Shown here piece by piece: positions 34,682 through 47,341 of a stretch of DNA of 47,500 nt (position 1 is its first letter; the number at the start of each line of letters is the position of its first letter). The notes beneath the pieces are model-generated. The model was not told the DNA's origin. It saw only the letters and a program-made list of their open reading frames with translations, and searched no databases. A program made the translations under genes and the position numbers. The DNA is from Neocallimastix lanati (nom. inval.) (lineage: Eukaryota > Neocallimastigomycota > Neocallimastigomycetes > Neocallimastigales > Neocallimastigaceae): contig JACVTC010000027.1 of assembly GCA_016946835.1 (NCBI GenBank), forward strand, positions 962,501-1,010,000. Reading direction: 5' to 3'.

Positions 34682-37125
34682 CTTATTATAAATCATTATT
34701 TATATTTATGTATATTATGTATATTATATATATATATTTTATATTAAATAAAAAAAAATACATTTTTCTTATGATTCATTTAAAAAAGCTAATGAAATAG
34801 AAATATATTATGATTTAAATAATAATAAAAATAATATTAAAACATAATTTTTGTATTAACGACAGTGAATTTAATCTTTTGTTTTTTTTTTTATTTTTTT
34901 GTATTTTTTTGTTTGATTTTTATATATAAAATATTATTAAAATTTTATAAAAATGAATGTTTTTTTTTTTTTTTTTTTATTAAGAGATGACAAAAATTTA
35001 TCTTTTTATTTTATATTATTATTATTATTTTAAATTTTTCTTGACTATTAAAAAAAATTTTTTTCATCTTTTTAGAGTATGAATTATATTTATTTAATTA
35101 TAAATGATATGATAAACAAATGATTTAAATAAACAAACAAACAAACAAACAAAAAAAAAAAATAAATAATATATATATATATATATTATATAAATATAAA
35201 ATAAAATTAAAAATTAATTACTACATGAAAAATATATATAAACTCATCTTTTTTTTTTTGGTTATTTTTTGGTTACTTTCTTTTTTTTTTTTTTTTTAAT
35301 TTTATATTTTATTTTTATTCTTTTATATATATATATATATATCTTTATTTAATAATGCTAGAATTCATGTACAATGATTATAATAATAATAATAAATAAT
35401 AATAAATAATAATAAATAATAATAATAATAATAAATAATAATAATAATATATTATTATTATTATTATTTATTATTATTATTAATTATTACTATTATTAAT
35501 TAAAAAAAATTTAATCTTTTCATTTTTAATTAAAAAATGACTTTTTATATTAACAATAAATAATATTATGAAATTTATATTGTTTTCCTTTTTTTTTTAT
35601 TATTATTATTTTTTAATAAATTAAATAAAATTTCTTAATTATAATATAAATATTTTTCATTATTATAAAAGAAGGCTTATTTATATATTAATTTATTACA
35701 GTATTACTAATTATATTTCTTTTTTTTTTTTTTTTAACATTAATTTTGAAATTAATTAATTGATACTTTGCATATCATTAAATATAGTACACTAAAATTA
35801 TATAACTATTACTATTATTATTATTATTATCATTATTATTATTATTATTATTATTTTTTTTTTATTTTTCTTTATTATTTTTTTTATTAATATGTAAGAA
35901 AAATTTTATTGCTTTATTTTATTAATTTTTATTAATAAAATAAAGCAATAAAATTTTTTTTTAAAAAAAAAAATATATATATATAATTTATTATAAATGA
36001 AATGATTATATTTTTGATAATTCTAATAATAGTAATTCTAATAAATAAATTATTTTTTTTTTATTATTAATGAGTCATACAAAATATATTGTAAATAAAT
36101 TTTAAAATTCTTACAAATCAATGGAAGATATATATATATATATTTATTTATAAGATGTTAAAAAGGAATGCATATTTATAAACGTTATTTATTCCTTTCT
36201 TATAATGATTAATTTTTGAATAAAAGCAATTAAACTAAAAAGAAATAAAATATAAAAACATAAATATATATATATATATATTAATTATAATTATTTATAT
36301 ATATCTATAATTATTTTTATTAATAATTTTTATATAAATAAAAAAGTAATCATTCCAAAACTATATAAATATATGATAGTAATATTGATACAAATTTAAA
36401 TAGTAATATTTTATTTTATTTTTTAGATATCATAATTATTTGGAATATTTGGAATATATAAGATTTTATGTGAAGAAATTAAAGAAAACTGATATAAATT
36501 TTAAATATTACAAAGATTAAGTAAAAAAATTTTTTTAATTTTTAATTTTTTTATTCAAAAATTTTTACTTTATAATAAGAAGTCTAATAATGATAAAAAA
36601 AAAAAAATGAATTAATAAATCTTTGAACTATTTGAAATTAATACTAATATATATATATACAAGAATTAAATAAAATTTATATATTGAAATTAATTATCAA
36701 AACTAGCTATGTATATATAGATATAATTATGTGTTTAATATCAAATAAAAAATTAAGTGTAAAAAAAATCAAATAAAAAAAATCATATTAGAAAAAGTAT
36801 ATATGCTTTAAATAGTTAATTAAAATCATGCATTAATTAAAAAAAAAAAAAATTATAATATAAAAATAATAATATAATAAAAAAAATATTATAATGTCAT
36901 GCTAAATATATATAACCATTTCGTTAAAAAGTTTTCTATTACTAATTAATTAATTATTATTTTATATATCTTTTATTATAAACCTACCAATATATATTAT
37001 TAAATTTATTATAATAGGATAATGCATAGTAATAAATATATACCAATGTAGAATATGTATCATTGATTCAATGGAAAAAAAAAATTAATAATTATTTTTA
37101 TTATTATTATTATCATTATTATTAT

Positions 37126-37157
<32 letters not shown>

Positions 37158-38974
37158 GATATTTTAGTATATAATTAATTTTTACTATATAACCTTTTAT
37201 ATTTTTTTTAACTCAAATATAAAATAATAATAATAATAATAATAATATTAATAATTAAATATATATTATTAAAATTAATTATATTTGTTTAAAATTAATA
37301 TAAATATATAAATAAGCAAAAAAAAAAAAATAAATAAATAAAAAAATAAAAAAAAAAAAAATAAAGAAAGAAATAAAAATTGTATAAATTAAAATTTAAA
37401 TAAAGATAAATTTGAATTTACTATCATACAAATTCATATTTTTAATTTTATCACTTTATCTATTAATTAATGATTGAAGAACAATACAATCAATCAAAGA
37501 AATTATAAAGTTAAGTTGTTTTGTTAAATATGAACCTATGAAAGTATTTTTCAATCATTAATATTTTATTTTTCTCTGTATATATTTCTTGATTAAGTCG
37601 TTATACATATAATCTACTGTTATTAGAGTTATAAATAAATTCTTTTTTATTATTTTATATATAATTCTTTATTATATGATTATTTTTTTTACTTTATTCT
37701 TTTGAAATATACTATTTTTCTTTTTCAATAATGTTGTGAGATTTTTCTGTAAATCCTTTTTTTAAGTTATAATCAATTTTTGTAATAATAATGTATTGTA
37801 TTTTTATATATTTTTCATTGAAAGCTTCTTGTTATATGTGATAAATTAATATATTCATACTATTATTATTAACTACAAATAATAATTAATAAATAATAAT
37901 AATGAATAATACTAAATAATAATAAATAATAATAATAAATAATAATACTAAATAATAATGAATAATAATAAATAATAATAAATAATATTAAATAATAGTA
38001 ATATTAATTAATAAATAATTAAAATAATAATAAATAATAATTAATAAATAATAATAATAATTAATAAATAATAATATATAAAATCAAATTATTTTTTTTT
38101 TCCTTAATGTTGTGATACAGATAAAATAAAACAATTTTTAAATAATATATATATTATTATTTAATTTTAAAATATATTATTTTATATCATATACTTTAAT
38201 TAAAATGTATTATCAATATATTATAGATGATAGATTAGAATCTATTCTCTATATAATTTTTTTGTGTAATAATATATTAAACTATAATTATTATTTATTG
38301 AATATTAATTATTTTTATATATATAATTTTGTGTTAAAATAAAGTTTAAAATTTTATCCAATAGAAATGCAAACTGAGAAAATGAAATCTTTAAACTTTA
38401 ATTATTAATAAAAGTGGTTGGAATAATCATTCAACCTAAAAAAAAAAATAAAAAATAAAAAATAAAATTTTTATTAATAAAAAAAAAAAAAAAAAAGACA
38501 GAAAATAAAACGAAAAAGATAAAAAATTAAAAATTAAACCAAAACTGAACTAAAAATAAGCAATAAAATAAAAACTAAGCAAAACTAAAATAAAAATAAA
38601 AATAAAAATAAAAAAAAAGTATGCATATTTTTAAAATTATTTTAACATCAAAATTTTAATAATATTTTATATTTATTTTAATCAAACTATAGAATATATT
38701 TATTTATTTATTAAATAAATTTCAAGGGGTTACTCCTTTTGTATGAAGTTTTTTTTTTTTTTTTTTATCTTCTTCTATTTAATAATTTATAATTAATATT
38801 TAATGATTATTATTTAATAATTAATAAAAATATTTAAATACTTTTTTTTTTTTTTAATATTATAAAATTGATATTTCTATTTCCATTATTTGTTTCCATT
38901 CATCAATTTATATATATAAATAAAATTTAATATTAAACATATTGTTTATATTATTTAAATGAATATCTTCTAAT

Positions 38975-39006
<32 letters not shown>

Positions 39007-39367
39007 TTACTTTTAAAATTTTTTAAAGAACATTTTTAATTATTCATTATTTCCATTTTTCATTTTTATTATTTTTCATTTTTTTTTATTTTTCTCAAGC
39101 TCCCTTTCTCTTATTTTCTCTATTCTTTGTCCTTAGTTTTCTATATATATATATATGTTTTTTTTTTCTCTAATAATACAAAATTAATAATTATAAAAAA
39201 ATTAAACTTTTTAAAGTATTATATATTTGAAACAAGATATCCAAATAGCAATACTTTTAAATTATTATTAAAAATAATCCAAGAAAAAAAAAAAAAAAAA
39301 GTAGTAGAAATTTCAAATAAAGTAAAATAACTATAATAATAATAAATAAAATAGAATTTACAATAAC

Positions 39368-39414
<47 letters not shown>

Positions 39415-39591
39415 AACAAAAAGATTTATAATTTTTTGCATTGTTAGAAAATATCATTTATATTTCTTTTCAACAAACATTAAAAAAGATTGAATTTTTT
39501 TTTTTTTTTGAAAATCAATTTAATTTTAAAAAACTTCATCTATTAGAATTGAAATCATAAAGTTATAAATAATATATTTATAAACTAAAAA
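34566..39591. other. AT-rich intergenic DNA
   Basis: No gene recognised in about 5 kb. It contains TAA/TTA microsatellites that partly pair with each other (35379-35490), a perfect 27-bp-arm palindrome (35899-35958), a degenerate TAA block (about 37890-38080) and many T or A runs. Just upstream of the next gene there is a (TA)n run at about 39383-39410 and a T run at about 39497-39509, possible promoter material. Confidence 0.5.
35899..35958. repeat. perfect palindrome, 27-bp arms, 6-nt loop
   Basis: Arms 35899-35925 and 35932-35958 are exact reverse complements and include the non-trivial core ATTGCTTTATTTTATTAA / TTAATAAAATAAAGCAAT. The arms are long enough to form a stable hairpin or cruciform. 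No gene is adjacent. Confidence 0.85.
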
Positions 39592-40130
39592 ATGGTCGAA
39601 CTCTCCGTTCAAAAAGCTCCATATCAAATTAATAAAGTTCCTTATGAAATATGGACTAGTATATTCAAACATGTTAGTTCTCGAGACCTTTGGATTCAAC
39701 AAACTAGTTCCAAATGTTGGCATAAATATTCAAGAGTAGAATTGAAAAAAAGAATTGCCATTAATTCTAAAGAAAGTCCTACTCTTTGTAGGTAAGGATA
39801 ATCGTATTTTTTTTTTTTTTTTTTTTTCATTATTTATTCCAAATATAACAAATAATATATTACTTTTAGAAATTATAAATGTTATAATAAAGAAGAAAAA
39901 AAATTTTTTTGTTTTTTTATATTTTTTTTTTTTATTTTTTAATAACCTAAAGTCTAAATTATATATATTTAATATTATTATTATTACTATTACTATTATT
40001 ATTATTATATCATATAATATAATCATGATATTCATTTAAATACTTCTAATATCATTAGATTATATGGAAAATTTTTAGTATCATTGAGTAATGAAAGTTG
40101 GGTTACATGGTAATATTTAAAATTAGAGTT

Positions 40131-40165
<35 letters not shown>

Positions 40166-40731
40166 TTAGTATTAAAATATTTTTTAAAAACAATATATAT
40201 ATATATAAATATTCATATTCATATTTTATAATTAAAAAAAAAAAAAAAATAAATAAATTTCCTTTTATCGATAGTATGTACTTCAATTCAAATGATTTAA
40301 ATGAAGTTCCTGATTATGACAAAGCCTATTTCAATTTTATTGAACCTACTGAAAATGCTATAGGTTTATGGGTTCCAAGAACCTTAGGTTTTGTTCCATG
40401 GTCAGATAGATATAAGAATACTAAGGAATGGCTTTTATATGACGTTAGTCGTACCCCTAAATTATATATTAATTTTCCAAATTATCGTTCTCTTGATGGT
40501 TGTAAAGAAAAGAATTATGATGGTTATATGGAAGATTTACCTTTTATTATTTTAAAGGATAAAGAAGGTATTTATAGAGAAAAGTTTAATGGTATTAACG
40601 CTATCATAGAATATCAAATTGTACCACTTGATGATGTGAATTGTGGTGTAAATAAGGATGGATTAAAAGTTAAACTGGTTAAATTTAAACTTCTTGGTTT
40701 ATCTTTCCATGCTTCTAATATATTCCATTAA
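39592..40731 (+). CDS. F-box-like protein (three exons)
   Basis: Exons 39592-39791, 40059-40109 and 40275-40731 join in phase to 235 residues. The N terminus fits an F-box: VPYEIWTSIFKHV then RDLW and CWHKYSRVELKKRI (about residues 14-55, with P17, E19, I20, F25, D32, L33, W43). F-box proteins bind Skp1 and carry substrates to SCF ubiquitin ligases; the F-box call is by pattern only. The remaining ~150 residues (WVPRTLGFVPW, EWLLYDVSRTPKLYI, YDGYMEDLPFIILKDKEGIY) contain no leucine-rich or WD repeats I can name, so the substrate-binding part is unknown. The ATG at 39592 is the first in the frame and begins MVELSVQ. Both introns are AT-rich, GT...AG, and keep the frame with split codons AG|A and TG|T, which supports the model strongly. 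Confidence 0.72.
39792..40058 (+). other. intron 1 of the F-box-like gene (267 bp)
   Basis: It begins GTAAGG and ends ATCATTAG. Exon 1 ends TGTAG, leaving AG to join A for Arg67. The content is homopolymers and ATT/ACT triplets with no coding character. Confidence 0.75.
40110..40274 (+). other. intron 2 of the F-box-like gene (165 bp)
   Basis: It begins GTAATA and ends TCGATAG. Exon 2 (51 bp) ends in TG, joining T to give Cys84 before MYFNSNDLNEV. The intron contains (TA)n and an A run. Reading through it would add only low-complexity residues. Confidence 0.75.
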
Positions 40732-40871
40732 GTTTCACCCAAATATATATATATATATAAAAAAAAAATAACAGTCATAATTATAATAATAATAGTACTA
40801 CTAATAATAATAATACTTTATATCAATTTATTATTCTTTTACCCTATTTTTATCTTTTATTATAATTTTTA

Positions 40872-40904
<33 letters not shown>

Positions 40905-41117
40905 TTCTTTATGTTTTCTTTTTATTCTTTTTTTATTTTTTTTTTAAAAAAAAAGATTTTTTTATATATATATATAAAAAGAGAGAAAGAGAAAAAAGAG
41001 AAAAAAAATTTTTTATAAAAATTTTTTTATAAAAAATATTTGTTACTATCTTCTTCATCATTAAATTCATAACTATAATAATAATTGTAAAAAAATATTA
41101 AGTATTAAAAAATAAAA

Positions 41118-41150
<33 letters not shown>

Positions 41151-42274
41151 AGTAATTTTATAAAAAAAAAATAATAAATTAACTAGTTCAATGAATCATA
41201 TAAAGTGTAAAGATTAATTAATAATATAATGTAATTATTGAAATTAGATAATATTGATCAAATATTTTATCTTAGCTCTAAACATATATAGTAAATAGCT
41301 TTGTTAATTTATAGTATTTATAAAAAATAATAAATAAATAAATAAATAAAAATAGAATAAAAGTTAAAAAATAGAATATTTAAATATTTAAATATTTAAA
41401 TGATAATAATATAATTGTAAATTAAGTTTTATTTTTTTAAAAATGTTAATAATAAAAGAGATAATAATAATAATCATAATGATTAATTTTCTCTATCTTT
41501 ACCAAGGAAAGGCATAATAATATCATTTTATTAAATTTATTTTTCGATATTGAATTCATAAAAGTTACCCCACTAGTTGTTGTTAACCAACCTCAACAAT
41601 TAAGGATATTTTTAGTTTTAATTTTATTTATTATAAAATATACTTTGAAATTTATTTAATTATTTAACTATTTATCCGTTTATTATTAATTTAATTTTTA
41701 TTATATTATTTATTATTAATAATTTAATATAAACGCATTTTGATTATTTTACAAAAAAAAAAAAAAATTTAAATAAATAATAAATAATAAATAAATAATG
41801 AAATAATAAGTAATAAATAATAAATAATAAATAATAAATAATAAGTAATAAATAATAAATAATAAATAATAAATAATTATATAATATATAATAAATAATA
41901 TATAATAAATAAATAAATAGATAATAGAATAAAATAATAAATAATATATAATAAATAAATAAATAGATAATAGAATAATATAATATATAATATATAATAA
42001 ATAATATATAATAAATAATAAATAATAAATAATAAATAATAATGAAATAATAAATAATAAAAATATGGTAATTAAAATATAATAAATAAATAAATAAATA
42101 AATATTTTGAATACCTCATATTTTTATTATTTTTCATAACTTAATTATATAAAAATAAATAATAATGTATATATTGTTAAAATACGTTTCAATACATTTG
42201 AAGCTTATTTTTCATATATTTCACATATTCTAACAAATATGAAATATACAAAGTAGTTATTAATAATTTATCAT
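40732..42274. other. AT-rich intergenic DNA
   Basis: No gene. After the F-box-like stop there is TA-rich sequence, a purine run (GAGAGAAAGAG, about 40980-41008) and TAATAAA heptamers (about 41770-42060) including a tandem repeat of TAAATAGATAATAGAATA-containing units near 41900-41975. A small GC-richer patch at about 41566-41600 contains GTTGTTGTTAACCAACCTCAACAA, a weak hairpin. Confidence 0.5.
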
Positions 42275-42460
42275 TTTGGTTCCACGATGATCTTAGAGGA
42301 TAGTATTGTTACCACATTCCTAAGATGATTCATGGAAATCATTAGCGAGGACAAAGTTGTGCTGTTATGACAAAAATCATTCTAAATTAACCTTGTTTAA
42401 GAGAATGCAAGTCGAAACGATCGATAAGGTAATTAAATTAAGTAATTACATACTACCACA
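42275..42460. other. GC-richer island of unknown nature
   Basis: Base composition rises here relative to the flanks. Two hairpins are visible: ATCTTAG(A)GGA against TCC/CTAAGAT (about 42289-42338), then ATGATT/AATCAT (about 42331-42350). The plus strand reads STMILEDSIVTTFLR then a stop then FMEIISEDKVVLL in one frame, which may be a decayed protein fragment, but I cannot name it. It lies just left of the inverted-repeat element at 42533. It could be another transposon remnant or an RNA. Confidence 0.3.
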
Positions 42461-42532
42461 CATAAATAGGAAAATTAAAGAGGTCTTATTACCCTCTTCC
42501 CTCATTTCCTAATCCAAAAGAAAAAAATTAAA

Positions 42533-42913
42533 GGGTGTGGGGCATTTCGCCAAATTGCATTTCGCCAGATTGCATTTCGCCAAGTTTTTTGAAAGCATGT
42601 GGCGTGTTAAAAAAATGTGGCATTTCGCCAAATTGCAATTCGCCAAGTTGCATTTCGCCAGACTGAAAATTATTAAATAAATAAATAAATCAATAAATAA
42701 AATTAAATATTATTAATATCGCTTAAAAACAATTTTAAAAAAAATATATTTTGAATTAATATTTATTTATTTATTCATTTATTTATATCAATACTTTACT
42801 TGTCGAAATGCAACCTGGCGAAAAGCAACTTGGGGAAATGCAACATTTTAATACTACGCCACTTGGCGAAATGCAACCTGGCGAAATGCAAATTGGGGAA
42901 ATGCAACTCTCCC
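42533..42913. mobile_element. miniature inverted-repeat element, Mutator-like (MITE)
   Basis: 381 bp whose two ends are inverted copies (42533-42665 and 42799-42913), starting GGGTGTGG and ending CTCTCCC. AAAATTAAA occurs directly on both sides (42524-42532 and 42914-42922), a 9-bp target duplication typical of Mutator-like elements. Each arm is made of two sets of three head-to-tail 15-mers of consensus GCATTTCGCCAAGTT (left) or its complement (right), twelve in all, separated by a block containing GGCGTG.TTAAAA. The AT-rich middle is itself partly palindromic. There is no coding capacity, so movement would need a transposase from elsewhere. Internal 15-mer arrays in the arms resemble foldback-type organisation. 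Confidence 0.8.
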
Positions 42914-43042
42914 AAAATTAAACCATGATATTATTCATAATAAAATTTATTTAAAACTTATTATTTATTATGTTTATTATGTATTATTTATTATTTATTA
43001 TTCCATTATTTATTATTATTTATTATTCCATTATTTATTATT

Positions 43043-43300
43043 CCATTATTTATTATTTATTTATTATTTAATCATTTAATTATTTATTATATATAATTTA
43101 TTATTAATTATTAATTATTATTTATTATTTATTATTTATTATTTATTATTTATTATTTATTATTTATTATTCCATTATTTATTATTTATTTATTATTTAA
43201 TCATTTAATTATTTATTATATATAATTTATTATTAATTATTAATTATTATTTATTATTTATTATTTATTATTTAATATTTATTATTTATTATTTATTATT
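43043..43300. repeat. 129-bp tandem duplication
   Basis: The block beginning CCATTATTTATTATTTATTT and running through AATCATTTAATTATTTATTATATATAATTT-type sequence appears at 43043 and again at 43172, nearly unchanged. It is two copies head to tail within heptamer-rich DNA. Confidence 0.75.
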
Positions 43301-43990
43301 TATTATTTATTATTTATTATTTATTATATTATTTATTATTTATTATTTATTATTTATTATATTATTTATTATTTATTATTTATTATTTATTATTTATTAT
43401 TTATTATTTATTATTTATTATTTATTATTTATTATTTAATTATTGATTTGTATAACTTTTTTTTTTTTTAATTTAGCCTAAAACGAAAAGGAATAAAAAA
43501 AAATGAAATAAAAAAAAAAAAGAACACATTTTTGTAATAAAAAATGAAGTAATGATATAAAATGATTATAAATGCTTATAAAAATATAAATAATTAATTA
43601 ATTACTAATCATTATATTATTAAGAGTTACATACTTTGATTATTATAACTTATTATCACCATTCCTATTTAATTCTGGTTTCTTTTTTTTTTCTGTTATA
43701 TTATAGCATAGCTAATAATTTTTCTTTTATGTAATGGAGAAATAAATTTTAATATATTCTATCGTATATAAATATATGAAAAGAATTTAATTTTTTAAAT
43801 AAAGTTTTAAATGTATAAAATATTTTATTTTTATTTTATCCGAAATTAATTAATTAAAAAAAAAATTTAATAAAACTTTATAATGATGCTAATAATAATA
43901 ATTTATAAATATTATATATTATATATTTATAAATAATTGAATAATTAAATAATTAATAATAATAATTAATAATAATAATTAATAATAATA

Positions 43991-44510
43991 ATTAATAATA
44001 AATAAATAATAAAATGTTTTTATTAGTAAAAAAAAGAAAAGAAATCTTTATTAATAATAAGATAACAAATCAATAAATAATATAAAAAGTTTTTATTTCT
44101 ATTTTATGTTAACAAATAATTGAATAATAAATAATAAATAATAAATAAATAATAATTGATATTAAATAAATAATAAATAATAAATAAATAATAATTGATA
44201 TTAAATAAATAATAAATAATAAATAATAAATAATAATAATAAATAATAAATAATAAATAATAAATAATAAATAATAAATAATAAATAATAAATAATAAAT
44301 AATAAATAATAAATAATAAATAATAAATAATAAATAATAATAAATAATTGAATAATAATAATAATTAATAATAAATAAATAATAAAATGTTTCTATTAGT
44401 AAAAAAAAGAAAAGAAATCTTTATTAATAATAAGATAACAAATCAATAAATAATATAAAAAGTTTTTATTTCTATTTTATGTTAACAAATAATTGAATAA
44501 TAAATAATAA
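43991..44510. repeat. direct duplication with 373-bp offset
   Basis: About 150 bp starting ATTAATAATAAATAAATAAT is repeated from 44364, including the complex core AAAAGAAATCTTTATTAATA and the word TTTCTATTTTATGTTAACAA. Only one substitution (T to C, in GTTTTTATT/GTTTCTATT) was noticed. The space between copies is heptamer microsatellite, so the duplication likely arose with repeat expansion. Confidence 0.8.
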
Positions 44511-45864
44511 ATAATAAATAATAAATAATAAATAATAAATAAATAATAAATAAATAATAAATAAATAATAATAAATAATAAATAATAAATAATAAATAAT
44601 AAATAATAAATAATAAATAATAAATAATAAATAATAAATAATAAATAATAAATAATAAATAATAATAATAAATAATAAATAATAAATAATAAATAATAAA
44701 TAATAATTAATAAATAATAAATAATAAATAAATAATAAATAATAAATAAATAATAAATAATTGAATAAGTAATAAATAGATAGATAATAAAATAATATAT
44801 ATAATAAATAATAAATAATAAATAAATAATAAATAAATAATAATAAAATTTATATTAATAAAGCTTAAAATTTTTATAAATTTTTAGATTTTTAATTATT
44901 AATTAAAATTCTTATTGAAGTAGGCATGATTAATTTACATGAATGCAATTCAATCCTATGGAGCATACCTATTACAACTTTTTTTTCTTTTTTTATTTCT
45001 TAATTCTTTTATCATTTTCATTAATTATAATTTAATCTTTAATCTTCAAATTTATTTTTTTTTATTTAAAAATATTCAAATATTATTTTTCTTTATTTAC
45101 TTCTTATTTTTTTTTTTTTAGTATACCTATTTTTCTCTCTCTCTTTTTTTTTTCCTCCGCCTATCTTAAACCTTTTTTTTTTTCTTTTGGATAAAATAAT
45201 TAATAATTAATAATTAATAATCCACCATAACTAAATATGACTTTTAATTTTATTTGAATAGTTAATTGTTAAAATAAGATGTGGCTTTCTTCTTTAGGAG
45301 TCTTTGCCATTTTTAAAAATGAAATTCTTTTTTAATTTATTATAGGAACTGGATTTACATATAACAAAATATAATGCAAATATATTGTATTAAATAATGC
45401 AATTCAATAGAAGTAATTGTAAATTATAAAGTTTAATATATTTATTATAAATATCACATAAATCAAATATGATATGCTATAGCCTTAGTAAATTTTTTTT
45501 ATTGTTTATAATATATTAATTATAAATAAATAATTTGATATAAAATTTAATTAAATTTATATATATTTCTTATATAAAATAAATATATTTGTATATATAC
45601 TTATGTATATACAAATAATATTATTAGTTGATTGATTATATATTTATTTTTACTAAATATTTGATTGTGTTGATTAAAATCAATATTATAAAATAAATAG
45701 AATGTATATTATGATATAAATGTAATATATAGTAATATATATTTACTATTATTAATCTAATTTATTAATAAAAATGTTATAAAATATTTTAAAAAAATAA
45801 AAAATTCTGTGGAAGGCATATTAAAAATATTATGAAAAAAAATATATATATAAATATATATATA

Positions 45865-46075
45865 AATAAATAATAAATAATAAATAATAAATAATAAATA
45901 ATAAATAATAAATAATAAATAATAAATAATAAATAATAAATAATAAATAATAAATAATAAATAATAAATAATAAATAATAAATAATAAATAATAAATAAT
46001 AAATAATAAATAATAAATAATAAATAATAAATAATAAATAATGGAATAATAAATAATAAATAATAAATAATATGT
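45865..46075. repeat. (ATAAATA)n heptamer array
   Basis: A near-perfect run of the 7-bp unit, about thirty copies, interrupted by single changes such as TAATGGAATAA. Because 7 is not a multiple of 3, every minus-strand frame reads the same heptapeptide (IIYYLLF) without stops, which creates a false open frame at 46154-45789. Confidence 0.85.
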
Positions 46076-46860
46076 AATAAATAATAAATAATTGAATAAT
46101 AAATAAATAAATAATAAATAAATAACTAAATAAATAACTAAATAAATGAACCAAAAAAAAAAAGGTTATTTTAATTTTTTTTTTTTCTGTTTTAATTAAT
46201 TAATAAAATTTAAAGTTAAATTTAAAAAAAAAAAAAATCAAATTTTAATTATTTATTTAATGGTATATCTTTTTTATTTTCTTTTCGTTTCACTTATTTA
46301 AAAAAAAGTAAAAAAAAACTCACCTTATTATAATATAAATTTCTATTTATTTTTACTTAATAATTTTTCCATTTAATAGAAATAATAATAAGTAAAGAAC
46401 AAAACAAATAAAAAAAAAAAAAAAAAATTATTCATTATAATTGAATTGCATACTTTAACAAAATAAAATTGAAATATTTATTTTGTTTTGAATAAAAATT
46501 TATATATAAAAGTTTATTAAAAATATAAATTTAATATTGTATATAATAATAAAAACATAATATATCTTTATAATGTAAATAAAATACCAATATAAAAAAA
46601 AAGGATTTTTAATAAATATTATAATAAGAATAACTATATCAAATTTTATTAAAAACTAATCAAATATTAAAATAAAAATAAAAAAAAAAATAAAAAATAA
46701 AAAAAAAAAACCTTATACATAAATATCAAGAATTTTATTATTAATATTACATAAATACATAACTCTTTGACAACGGTAACAACAAAAAATAATAATAGTA
46801 ATAATATTAACAGTAATAATAATAATTAAATAATAATAATAATAAAAGTTATTTTTAAAG

Positions 46861-46895
<35 letters not shown>

Positions 46896-47341
46896 TTTTA
46901 ATTGTACAAATAATTTTAATTTAAAATAAATTTTAAATCTATTATATATCCCATATATTTTATATATTGACTTTAACTTTAATATACCATATACCTTTTT
47001 TTTTTACTTTAATAATTGTTAAATGAATTAATAACAATTTAATAAAATAATAATTGTACTATATTATATGATATAATATTTTCAATAAAAATTTTTATAC
47101 TTTTTGATTTTTTATACTTTTTTTAATTTTGGTATTCCGGAGTATTAATTAATATTTATTACATAAATAAATTAGTAAAAAAAAAAAAAATTAATAATAA
47201 TAATAATAAAAAATAATAATATATGATATTAATTATACTAATAATATAATATTAATATTAATATCAAACAAACGAAAAATAAAAAAAAAAAAAGAGAAAG
47301 AACAAAAATTTTTAAATACATTTATATTAATATACCTAAAT

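Larger units (their letters stand above)
42914..47341. other. AT-rich intergenic DNA with heptamer arrays and duplications
   Basis: No gene found. Large ATAAATA/TAATAAA heptamer arrays lie at about 43260-43435, 44215-44340, 44490-44700 and 45865-46075. A 129-bp tandem duplication runs from about 43043 to 43300. A second duplication has the same ~150-bp block at 43991 and 44364. A short CT-rich patch (about 45134-45165) and a moderately mixed segment near 45230-45400 show no frame. A PPT-like or LTR signature was not seen. Confidence 0.5.

Noticed and set aside
42275-42360. tRNA gene
   Set aside because: GGTTCCA and two hairpins are present, but no acceptor stem, T-loop and anticodon arm combine into a cloverleaf.
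42542-42900. CRISPR-like array
   Set aside because: The 15-bp units are head to tail without spacers and occur in inverted halves; a 9-bp target duplication shows a transposon.
45789-46154. 121-codon minus-strand hydrophobic frame resembling a membrane protein
   Set aside because: It is an exact heptamer microsatellite reading IIYYLLF repeatedly.
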